Positions 14,040-21,622 of a DNA stretch of 32,403 nucleotides are shown one piece after another. The notes under the pieces are model-generated. The model ran no database searches. It saw nothing but the letters and a program-made list of their open reading frames with translations, and was not told the DNA's origin. This DNA is from Candidatus Eiseniibacteriota bacterium. Its GTDB lineage: Bacteria; Eisenbacteria; RBG-16-71-46. The stretch spans positions 1-32,403 of the forward strand of contig JANYBS010000234.1 in NCBI GenBank assembly GCA_025360715.1, given 5' to 3'. The stretch's first letter is position 1; each line of letters starts with the position of its first letter. A program made the translations under genes and the position numbers.

Positions 14040-16880
14040 ATGCGGAAGCTCCTCGCCGCCATCGCCGTCACCACCTGCACCACGCTGCTCGCCGGCGCCA
14101 CGCTCGCCCACGCGCAGTCATGGACGCCAGGGCCGTCATTCGCGGAAGCCCCCGCGCCGCGGCTGCAAGCAGCCGCGGTGTACTACTTGGGCAGCATCTA
14201 CGTGCTGGGTGGCACGCCATTCGATGCCACGTCGGATCAGAATGGCTCATCGGACTATCTCAACTACGGCGATGTTGCATTCACGATCGGGCCCGCGCTC
14301 GACGGACCCTACACCTCGCAAGGCGCAGGGATCGATGCACTGGGCCGGCCCATCGTCTTTGGTGGCACGCAGGGCGGCAACGGCTCGGGACCCACGTACG
14401 TGTTCGATCCCACGAACGGCCGCGGGCTCACCACGCTGCCTTCGCGGTCCACTTCGGCACCGGCTGCGAACTTCGCGTTCACGACCGATCCCCAAGGCCG
14501 CATCTATTCCATTGGTGGCGGACCGGGCGAAGCGGCCACGGCAAGCAAACAGAACTCCACGCGCGTCGAGCGCTTCGACGCGATCGCCAACGCATGGGCC
14601 GTGCTCGCGCCGCTACCGGTGGCGCTCGCCAACGCCGCGGCCGCGGCCGATGGCGCGGGCCACGTGATCGTCGTGGGCGGTATCAACAGCACTGCCTCCG
14701 CACGCGTGAATACGGTCTACCGCTACGACATCGCGACGAGCACGTGGTCAAGCAGCGCGATTCCGCCAATGCCGCAGGCACTCTCGAACGCGCGCGCCGT
14801 TCAAGGCACGGATCAGAACCTGTACGTGATCGGCGGCAAGGCCGGCGCGATGCAGGCGGGCACGCCCGTGGCCGACGTCTGGGTACTCGATGAGCGCACC
14901 AACACCTGGAGCGCGGGCGCCAGCATGAGCTCGCCGCGCGCCGACCCCGCGGTGATCTACAGCCCGGACTACGCAGCGATCTTCGCCATGGGCGGCGACG
15001 ACGGCGCGGGCGGCAGCTTCACCAGTGAGATGCTCACGGTCGTGACGTGCCCCACTTTCTCTACTTCGGCACTGTCCGAGACCCTGTGCGCAGGCCGCAC
15101 GGCCGCGTTCCAGGCCGATGCGCAGGGCGATGCGCCCATCACGTACAAGTGGCGCCGCAATGGCGCGGCGCTCAGTGATGGCGCCACGGGCACGGGCAGC
15201 GTGGTGAGCGGCGCGAACACGAACATCGTCACGATCACGAATATCTCGAACGCCGACGCTGCCACGTACGACGCCGTGGCGAGCAACACGTGCGGCCAGG
15301 TCGCGAGCAACGCGGCGGCGCTGCGCGTCACGGCGCCGCCGTCGCTGCCGGGCGCGGCCGACTGGACGTTCACCGAGGCGGCGTTCAGCACACACTCGAC
15401 CACGTTCAACGCCATCACCCGCGGCGTGGTCTCAGGCGGCGCCGATGCGATCCGCACCTCGACGCCGGCCAAGGGCCGCTATTTCGAACACGGCTTCGCG
15501 TGGGATGGCATCGCGGGCGACGCCACGAGCGCTCCGCCGAATCCCCAAGCCATCGCGTGCGACATATTCGCGGCATCGGGCCCGCTGGCCGTGGGCTACT
15601 ACCAGTACCTGATCGGCGGCCCGCGCACGGGCCTGCAGATCCAGAGCGCAGGCTGCGTGTGGGGAACGGTCAATGGCGTCACGGCGCGCACGGCGCTCAC
15701 CGCGGCGACGCCGCTCGCCACCGACGGCACGACGATCGTGGGCGGCAACGGCGTGTACGCGTACCAATGGACAGCGCCCGGCGCCGCCGGCCCGTGGACA
15801 TCGAGCATTCTGGGCGTGGGCCAGGCGAACGCCGTGCTGAACGGCCGCGCGTTCGGCGCGAGCAATAGCCACGCGACCATCTACAACGCCGACCACACGC
15901 AGAGCGACCTGAATCCCTTCGGCAGCACGAAGAGCGAACTCGTGGGCACCGCCGGACTGGACCAGTGCGGCGACTACCTCACCGACGCCAAGCACGCCGC
16001 GCTCTGGCATGGCCTGCCGATCGGCGTGACGGACCTCTCGCCGGCGGGCAGCGACAGCAGCTGGGCCAGCGTCGCGCGTGGCGCGTATCAGGCCGGCGAC
16101 GCATTCGTGGGCGGCTTCGCACGCGCCACGATCTGGGGCGGCAGCGCGGGCCGCCGCGTGGACCTGGCGGGTGTGGCGGGCTCACGCTACATGTCTACAT
16201 GGGCGAAAGACATGGAAGTCGACAGCCTTGGCGATATCACCGTGGTCGGCGGCGGCGTGCGCGCGGCCGACAGCGTGACGGTGGGGCTGATCTGGAACAC
16301 GGCTCCGTACGCCGAGATCGTCAAGCAGCCCGTGGCCACACGCGTGCTGATCGGCCGCGATACATCATTCACGGCGATCACGCGCGCGAATGGCACCGTG
16401 AGCTACCAGTGGCGTCACGATGGCGTGCCACTCACCGACGATGGCCGCATCACGGGAGCGCACACGGCCGCGCTGCACATCGCGCACGCGGCGGTGCTCG
16501 ACGCGGGGCTCTACACGCTCACCCTGACCAATGCGATCAGCAGCGCCACCACCCTGCCGGAGTCGCTCACCGTACTCACACCGCTTGCGGTGGATGGTGC
16601 ACTGCGCGGCGCCACGCGCTTCGCTGGCGCCGCGCCGAGCCCGGTGCACGGCGCGGCGGCATTCCGCTTCGCGCTCGCGCATGGCTCGCACGTGAAGCTG
16701 GCGCTCTACGACCTGAGCGGGCGTTTGGTGCGCACACTGGTCGATGAATCGCGCGTCGCCGGCAGCTACGAGGTGCCGTGGGACGCGTCCACACTCGGCG
16801 CTGCCGGCAGCGGCGTGCTCTTTGCGCGCTTCGAGGCCGACGGCGTGACGCAGACACGCAAGGTGGCGGTGATCCGCTAG
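14040..16880 (+). CDS. Large secreted protein: kelch-like propeller, two Ig-like domains, FlgD-like C-terminal sorting domain
   Basis: This is a 946-residue exported protein. A signal peptide (MRKLLAAIAVTTCTTLLAG, cleavage near AHA-QS) leads into kelch-type repeats (about 27-335) with YYLGSIYVLGGT, VIVVGGINSTASARVN and NLYVIGGKAG, ending at AAIFAMGGDDG. Next is an Ig-like domain (about 345-430, YKWRRNGAALSDG ... DAATYDAVASN), then a roughly 320-residue region with HAALWHGLPIGVTDL resembling extracellular repeat proteins. A second Ig domain (about 765-850, SYQWRHDGVPLTDDG ... DAGLYTLTLTN) follows. The final 85 residues (LYDLSGRLVRTLVDES, GVLFARFEADG) match the tail of the neighbouring beta-helix protein. 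GGAGG at 14029-14033 sets the start. It is probably a surface or matrix protein; its ligand is unknown. Confidence 0.9.
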   Translation: MRKLLAAIAVTTCTTLLAGATLAHAQSWTPGPSFAEAPAPRLQAAAVYYLGSIYVLGGTPFDATSDQNGSSDYLNYGDVAFTIGPALDGPYTSQGAGIDALGRPIVFGGTQGGNGSGPTYVFDPTNGRGLTTLPSRSTSAPAANFAFTTDPQGRIYSIGGGPGEAATASKQNSTRVERFDAIANAWAVLAPLPVALANAAAAADGAGHVIVVGGINSTASARVNTVYRYDIATSTWSSSAIPPMPQALSNARAVQGTDQNLYVIGGKAGAMQAGTPVADVWVLDERTNTWSAGASMSSPRADPAVIYSPDYAAIFAMGGDDGAGGSFTSEMLTVVTCPTFSTSALSETLCAGRTAAFQADAQGDAPITYKWRRNGAALSDGATGTGSVVSGANTNIVTITNISNADAATYDAVASNTCGQVASNAAALRVTAPPSLPGAADWTFTEAAFSTHSTTFNAITRGVVSGGADAIRTSTPAKGRYFEHGFAWDGIAGDATSAPPNPQAIACDIFAASGPLAVGYYQYLIGGPRTGLQIQSAGCVWGTVNGVTARTALTAATPLATDGTTIVGGNGVYAYQWTAPGAAGPWTSSILGVGQANAVLNGRAFGASNSHATIYNADHTQSDLNPFGSTKSELVGTAGLDQCGDYLTDAKHAALWHGLPIGVTDLSPAGSDSSWASVARGAYQAGDAFVGGFARATIWGGSAGRRVDLAGVAGSRYMSTWAKDMEVDSLGDITVVGGGVRAADSVTVGLIWNTAPYAEIVKQPVATRVLIGRDTSFTAITRANGTVSYQWRHDGVPLTDDGRITGAHTAALHIAHAAVLDAGLYTLTLTNAISSATTLPESLTVLTPLAVDGALRGATRFAGAAPSPVHGAAAFRFALAHGSHVKLALYDLSGRLVRTLVDESRVAGSYEVPWDASTLGAAGSGVLFARFEADGVTQTRKVAVIR

Positions 16881-16897
16881 CGAACGCGCGGCGCGAA

Positions 16898-16933
16898 GGC
16901 GCGGCGGCGGGCGCTCAACCCGCCCGCCGCGCC
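16898..16933. terminator. GC-rich inverted repeat between convergent genes, possible bidirectional terminator
   Basis: The arms GGCGCGGCG (16898-16906) and CGCCGCGCC (16925-16933) pair perfectly and extend inward through CGGG/CCCG with a small bulge. The loop contains the rsmH stop codon. No U-tract follows on either strand, so termination would have to be factor-aided or rest on the stem alone. Confidence 0.4.
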
Positions 16934-17982
16934 CAGCGCATCTTCGCGGGCCGCGAGCGCGGGTTGTCGAAGCGCTCGGCGCTCGACGCGCGGATCACGT
17001 CGCGCGCGATGTCGCTGTAGGTACCGGCGCGCTGCGCTTCCTGGAACGCCTTCTTCACGCGCCGGTCCTCGCCCGAATGGAACGTGATGATCGCCACGCG
17101 ACCACCCGGCGCCAGACACCACGGCAGATCGCGCAGCAGCGCATCGAGGGCGCCGAACTCGTCGTTCACTTCGATGCGCAGCGCTTGGAATACGCGGCGC
17201 ACGCTGCGCTCGGCTTCGTCGCCGGGCCCCAGCGGCAGCAGCACGCGGCGGATCTCGGCGGCCAGCTCCTGGGTGGTGGCCAGATGCCCGCGGCGCACGT
17301 CGAGCGCAGCGGCGATCACTTGGGCATGCGGCTCGTCGGCATTGTCGAACAACGCGCGGGCGATGTCCTTGACGCTTGCGCGCTCCAGCCATGCCGCCGC
17401 CGACAGGCCGCGGTTGGGATTCATGCGCATATCCAGCGGGCCTTCGTCTCCGAATGTGAATCCGCGCTTGGGATCGTCGATCTGCATCGACGACACGCCC
17501 AGGTCGGCCAATATCAGGTCCGCGCCTTCGCTCCAACCCTGCGCGGCGATGGCGGCATGCAGGCCGGCGAAGTTCGTGCGCTTCACGGTGAGCACGGCTT
17601 CGTCATAGCCCACAGCGCGCAAGCGCGCTTCGGTGCGCGGCAGCTCGAGCGGGTCCTGATCGAGCCCCAGTAGATGTCCGTCGGGCCGCAGCCGATCGAG
17701 CAACCGCTGCGCGTGTCCGCCGTAGCCGAGCGTGGCGTCCACGCCCCGCAACCCAGGCATGGGCCGCAGCGCTTCGAGCACTTCGTCGACCATGATCGGC
17801 ACATGCTGCCCCGCGGGCGTGCGGCCCTTGGCCAGCACATGCGGCACGATATCGGGATACTTCTCGGCCTCGAGTTCCTTATAGCGCTCTTCAAAGTGCC
17901 GCGGATGCGTGCCCTTGTAGCGCGGGCGGCGCTTGTGCGCGGGGTTCGGCGCGTCTTCGGGCATATCGGGCGGATCGGTCAT
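16915..17982 (-). CDS. rsmH: 16S rRNA (cytosine1402-N4)-methyltransferase RsmH, long form
   Basis: RsmH methylates N4 of C1402 in the decoding centre of 16S rRNA using S-adenosylmethionine. The 355-residue protein has the SAM-binding VDATLGYGGHAQRLL (from about 81), LGLDQDP, DLILADLGVSSMQIDD, the RRVFQALRIEVNDE block and GGRVAIITFHSGEDRRVKKAF near the end. It carries a basic N-terminal extension of about 60 residues (KRRPRYKGTHPRHF) before the usual VPIMVDEVLEAL start, so it exceeds the common length of roughly 310. It lies outside any division/cell-wall cluster, between secreted-protein genes, so it may be a paralogue of a dcw-linked copy. The start at 17982 is tentative; 17964 is also possible. 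No clear ribosome-binding site is present. Confidence 0.92.
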   Translation of the reverse strand: MTDPPDMPEDAPNPAHKRRPRYKGTHPRHFEERYKELEAEKYPDIVPHVLAKGRTPAGQHVPIMVDEVLEALRPMPGLRGVDATLGYGGHAQRLLDRLRPDGHLLGLDQDPLELPRTEARLRAVGYDEAVLTVKRTNFAGLHAAIAAQGWSEGADLILADLGVSSMQIDDPKRGFTFGDEGPLDMRMNPNRGLSAAAWLERASVKDIARALFDNADEPHAQVIAAALDVRRGHLATTQELAAEIRRVLLPLGPGDEAERSVRRVFQALRIEVNDEFGALDALLRDLPWCLAPGGRVAIITFHSGEDRRVKKAFQEAQRAGTYSDIARDVIRASSAERFDNPRSRPAKMRWARRAG

Positions 17983-18005
17983 GGCCGCCGCGCACGATAC
18001 CGCAA

Positions 18006-18614
18006 CTACCGGTAGATGGTCTTCACCGCGCCCCACGTCGACTGGCGAGCGGGTGTCGTGCAATTGAAGTCCACCACCACGTCATCGAGACCGATGCCGT
18101 CACCGAAATCCACTGTCGTGAAGTTCATCGAGATGCTCGCGATCGCGCCCACGTTGAACTCCAGATGATCCACGGCGCCGAGACCGTTCCTTGGGCCGGA
18201 GGGATGCGTCAGGGTGAAGCTCTGCAGCGCATTGCCCACGCCATCCCTCGATGTGAGCGTGACGACCGACCAGCCGACGCTGATCACGTTCATGCTTGCG
18301 TGACATGCGCGCCACGCGGCGGACGGAGTCGCGGTCGCGGGATCGACCATCTTCATGTCGATATCGCGCAGGTTGCTCGCGCCAACCAGGATGTTCGAGC
18401 CCGATGTCGCTTCGGCGGCATCCAGGAAGATCGTGCAAGGCCCGCCAAAGCTGGAATACACGACGCCCTGAGCCAGATACTGATTCGTGATCGCGGTGTT
18501 GTTCGCAAAGGTGTCGAACGTCATCACCGGAAAGGCGCTTGCAGACGCCGCGACGGATACAACCGCGATGGAGGCCAGAAAAAGGGCAAGAACCCGGCGT
18601 GATAGCGATGTCAT
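18006..18614 (-). CDS. Small secreted protein of unknown function
   Basis: This 202-residue protein has a clear signal peptide (MTSLSRRVLALFLASIAVV, cleavage near ASA-FP). The mature part starts MTFDTFANN and contains ITNQYLAQGVVYSSFGG. That motif resembles the F..N..i...Y...GV.F opening of choice-of-anchor/PEP-CTERM-type extracellular beta-sandwich proteins. A later DFGDGIGLDDVVVDF stretch fits the acidic calcium-binding-like strand of the same group. There is no C-terminal anchor or FlgD-like tail. The start at 18614 is chosen for the signal peptide, with a weak AAAGG upstream. It is not assigned a function. It ends 23 bases before the rsmH start on the same strand, so the two may be cotranscribed. 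Confidence 0.75.
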   Translation of the reverse strand: MTSLSRRVLALFLASIAVVSVAASASAFPVMTFDTFANNTAITNQYLAQGVVYSSFGGPCTIFLDAAEATSGSNILVGASNLRDIDMKMVDPATATPSAAWRACHASMNVISVGWSVVTLTSRDGVGNALQSFTLTHPSGPRNGLGAVDHLEFNVGAIASISMNFTTVDFGDGIGLDDVVVDFNCTTPARQSTWGAVKTIYR

Positions 18615-18740
18615 GTGGGGATGGACCTTTCCAAGTGGGGCGTGCGGCAGCCGGGCAGGAGTCTCGAGACAGGCCGATAATGCTACCTCATTTCGGCATT
18701 GCCACAACGAATATCTCGATCCGGCGCCAGCCCCGCGCCT

Positions 18741-20513
18741 TCAGCGCTTCGCGCCCTCGCGCGCGAGGTTGCGCAGCAGGGTGCCATCGGCCAGCGCATG
18801 CTCGGCCACCTGGCGTTCGAAGTCGCCCGTCGCGGCGCCCACACCGCCATCGCCGATCAGCGCGCGATGCGCGTTCGTATCCTGCGCGTAGGCCTGCGCA
18901 GAGACGTGCACGCGCGTCTTTGCGCGAAACGGCCCGCCTTGTTGCGGGCACCACGTGTCGCAGTTGCCGCACTCGTTGCAGAAGTCCGCGAACACCCACC
19001 ACTGGCGCTCGCGCTTGGTCGCACCGGCAGGCGATGGCGCGTCACTGATCGCGCCATTCGGGCACGCGAGCGCGCATTGGTTGCACGACTCGCAGTCCAC
19101 CAATTCGAGCGCGGGCCGCACGGGCGCCACGGCCGGCAGCACCGCAGCCGCGTAGCGCCGGTCGGTTCCCACCTGCGCCGCGTAGGCGGTCAGGTTCGCG
19201 CGCGCGGCGCCAGCCACGCTCGCGTGCGCTTCACCGCGCTCGGCGGCGCGTGCGAGCACGAACGCGTCCACATCACGTGCGCCGAGCCGCGCCATGTCGC
19301 CCTGCAGCGCCTTGAGGTATCGCGGCAGCCGCCGGTAGCCGGTGGGCCGCAGCAGGTCGGTGCACGTGGTGGCGGGCGCGAATCCGCACGCGATCGCGTC
19401 GGCGAAGTTCTCCGCGTTCACGCCGGCACTGAGCGACATCGGGAGCGGCACGCTCAGCGCGCCGGCCAACTGGTGCGCCAACCCGATCGCGATCGGGTGC
19501 AATGGCGCGCCACTCATGTAGACGGCCGCGCCGGCCAAACGGCCGCGCGTGTTGTGCACCACGAGCGTGTTCGTGAGTTTCACGCCCAGCGCGCAGCCAT
19601 GCCGCACTGCGGCGCCCTGCAATCGCGTGAGCATCGCGACCGCGTCCTTGAACTGCAGGTCGCGCTCGAATGCGGCGCGGTCCAAGCTCACTTGGTCCCA
19701 GCCGAGCGCGCCATGCAGCAGCGCGTCCACGGCGCCAAAGCCGAGTAATGTGGGGTTCAGCTTCACGACCACGTTCAGCGCGTGGCGTTCGAACAGATGC
19801 TCCACGATCCGCTCGATCTCCTCGGGCGGGCAGCCGTGAAAACTCGAGAGCGTCACGGTGTCGCTCACGCGCGAAGGCATGCACTGGGGCCACTGTTCAC
19901 GCGCGGCCGCCGGCAGCGCGTCGCGCATACGCGCCATGTACGCGCTCGCGTCGGCCAGGCCATCCAAGAACGCAGCCACCGCGGCCGAGCGGATGCCCGC
20001 CAGGTCATAGCCGACCGACGCGTCGAAGCGCGTGCCGGCCAGCGCCGCCACTGCGCCGTCACCCAGCACCTGCGGCGCCAGCGCGTGCAGCAGGCACCAC
20101 GCGCTCACGTACTGATCGAGCGACTCGCCCAAGCGCAGTTCCTGCGACCACTCCACGTTGTAGGCCGCGCTGTTCGCCACGCTTGCGCCTGCGGCCACCG
20201 CGTCGATGCATGGCCGCGGGATCTCGAGTGTGTCGAGCACCTGCACGGTCTTGAGCTCGAGCACGCGCGCACCCGCGAGCCAGGACACCACCAGGTTCTG
20301 CGCCATCTGTGTGTGCGGTCCTGCGGCCACGCCCACGGGCGTCATCACCCGGCCGCCGGGCACGGCGATGCTCAGGTCGTGCTCTGCGCTGCCAGTCCAG
20401 AACGCGCGCCGCGGCAAGCCGAACACACTGCGCTCGTGCGCCAGTCCCTCGTGCGCCCACGCCCACAAGTGCTCGAATGCCGCCGGACGCAGTGCGCTCT
20501 CGTGCGCACTCAT
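18741..20513 (-). CDS. ygfK: YgfK-family protein (putative selenate/urate reductase subunit) lacking the flavin/NAD(P)H module
   Basis: This 590-residue YgfK homologue has an N-terminal dihydroorotate-dehydrogenase-like TIM barrel with MTPVGVAAGPHTQMAQNL (57-74), VLELKTVQVLD, TLSSFHGCPPEEIERI, VKLNPTLLGFG, GVKLTNTLVVHN and MSLSAGVNAENFADAI. It then passes directly into two [4Fe-4S] motifs: C474/C477/C480/C484 and C512/C515/C518/C522 (FCNECGNCDTWCP). The E. coli protein, as remembered, is about 1030 residues with a GltD-like FAD/NAD(P)H domain between these parts; here that domain is absent. The family belongs to the selenium-linked anaerobic purine/urate catabolic cluster, and YgfK is a candidate reductase of the purine ring. 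The start at 20513 overlaps the ssnA stop (ATGA). It is the last gene of the operon. Confidence 0.88.
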   Translation of the reverse strand: MSAHESALRPAAFEHLWAWAHEGLAHERSVFGLPRRAFWTGSAEHDLSIAVPGGRVMTPVGVAAGPHTQMAQNLVVSWLAGARVLELKTVQVLDTLEIPRPCIDAVAAGASVANSAAYNVEWSQELRLGESLDQYVSAWCLLHALAPQVLGDGAVAALAGTRFDASVGYDLAGIRSAAVAAFLDGLADASAYMARMRDALPAAAREQWPQCMPSRVSDTVTLSSFHGCPPEEIERIVEHLFERHALNVVVKLNPTLLGFGAVDALLHGALGWDQVSLDRAAFERDLQFKDAVAMLTRLQGAAVRHGCALGVKLTNTLVVHNTRGRLAGAAVYMSGAPLHPIAIGLAHQLAGALSVPLPMSLSAGVNAENFADAIACGFAPATTCTDLLRPTGYRRLPRYLKALQGDMARLGARDVDAFVLARAAERGEAHASVAGAARANLTAYAAQVGTDRRYAAAVLPAVAPVRPALELVDCESCNQCALACPNGAISDAPSPAGATKRERQWWVFADFCNECGNCDTWCPQQGGPFRAKTRVHVSAQAYAQDTNAHRALIGDGGVGAATGDFERQVAEHALADGTLLRNLAREGAKR

Positions 20514-21622
20514 GGCGTCACCATGCCGGTCCACAGGCGCGCGGCCTGCTCACGCGCTTCGCACTCGATCTGGGCGAGGTCAGCGCCCACGAGGTGTCCG
20601 TCCTCCACCACCGTGCGGCCGCCGACCACCACACGCTTCGCGCGCGGACGCGTCCCGGCCTGCGGCGCTTCGAACTCCACTTGGTCGTGATCCACCTCGT
20701 GCTCGCCGAAATGCTGCTCCACCACAAGCGAGCCGGCACCGAGCCGCGCTTCGAGCACCGCGAGCGGCGTCGCGCGTTCATGCACGGCCGCCAGGCGCTG
20801 CAAGCTCACGAACTCCTCGCGCATGTCGCTGGGCCAGCCGTCGGTGCCCAGCGCCACGTGCGCGCTGGCCGCCAGCGCGGCCGCATAACCCACGCGATTG
20901 CCCTCGTTCGAGCGCGGATTCTGCACCAGCCACAGGCCGCGGCCCTCGGCGGTCTGCACCGCGGCCTCGTCCAGATGCACGCCGTGCGCGAGGATCGAAC
21001 CGCTGGGCAGCGCGCGCTCTTCCAGCAGTCGCTCCAGCGGACCGGCGGCTCCATCGCGCCGCGCATGTTCGCCATCGGTACGATCCTCTGCCACGTGCAC
21101 GTGCACGCCCACACCCAGGGCGCGAGCGATGCGCCCGGCTTCGCGCAGCGACTCGCGCGAGAGCGTGAACGAGGCATGCAGGCCCACGAGCCCGCGCACG
21201 CGCGGGCGGCGGTTCGACGCGACGAACCGAGCGCATTCGGTGAGCCCGCGCTGCGCTTCTTCGGAGCCGCCATTGCGTTCGGTAGCGCCGTAGCAGAGCA
21301 GCGCACGCATACCCAGTTCGTCGCATGCGTCGGCGATCACATCGAGTGAGTGCTCGATGAAGGCTGGCGACTCATGGTGATCGATCAGCGTGGTCGTGCC
21401 CGCAAGCAGTGCCTGCGCCACGTACCAGCGCACCGATGCTCGCAGCGACGCCGCATCGATCGCACGGTCGAGCCGCCACCACACCTGCTCGAGGATCGCC
21501 ATGAAGTCCGCCGGCGGCGTGCGCGGCGCCGGCATGCCGAACGGCGCCAGGCCGCTGTACAGATGCGTGTGCGCGTTCACATAGCCGCCGAACGTGCGGC
21601 CCTCGCCGGGCATGAGGGTCAT
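20510..21622 (-). CDS. ssnA: SsnA-family amidohydrolase, N-terminally shortened
   Basis: This 370-residue metal-dependent hydrolase of the amidohydrolase superfamily is closest to SsnA, which works on purine-derived rings in the YgfK/XdhD cluster. Metal-site motifs are intact: H18 and H20 (NAHTH), VHVHVAED (H174, H176), H213 (LAHG) and D261 in GTDGWPSDM. Family-specific blocks include VWWRLDRAID and TLIDHHESPAFIEHSLD. The start at 21622 overlaps the xdhD stop (ATGA). The protein opens at MTLMPGEGRTFGGYVNAHTH, so the roughly 50 residues that normally form the first strands of the composite beta-sandwich are missing (family length about 440). No homologous residues are encoded upstream, because that DNA is the end of xdhD. 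Activity is likely, but folding may differ. Confidence 0.88.
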   Translation of the reverse strand: MTLMPGEGRTFGGYVNAHTHLYSGLAPFGMPAPRTPPADFMAILEQVWWRLDRAIDAASLRASVRWYVAQALLAGTTTLIDHHESPAFIEHSLDVIADACDELGMRALLCYGATERNGGSEEAQRGLTECARFVASNRRPRVRGLVGLHASFTLSRESLREAGRIARALGVGVHVHVAEDRTDGEHARRDGAAGPLERLLEERALPSGSILAHGVHLDEAAVQTAEGRGLWLVQNPRSNEGNRVGYAAALAASAHVALGTDGWPSDMREEFVSLQRLAAVHERATPLAVLEARLGAGSLVVEQHFGEHEVDHDQVEFEAPQAGTRPRAKRVVVGGRTVVEDGHLVGADLAQIECEAREQAARLWTGMVTP

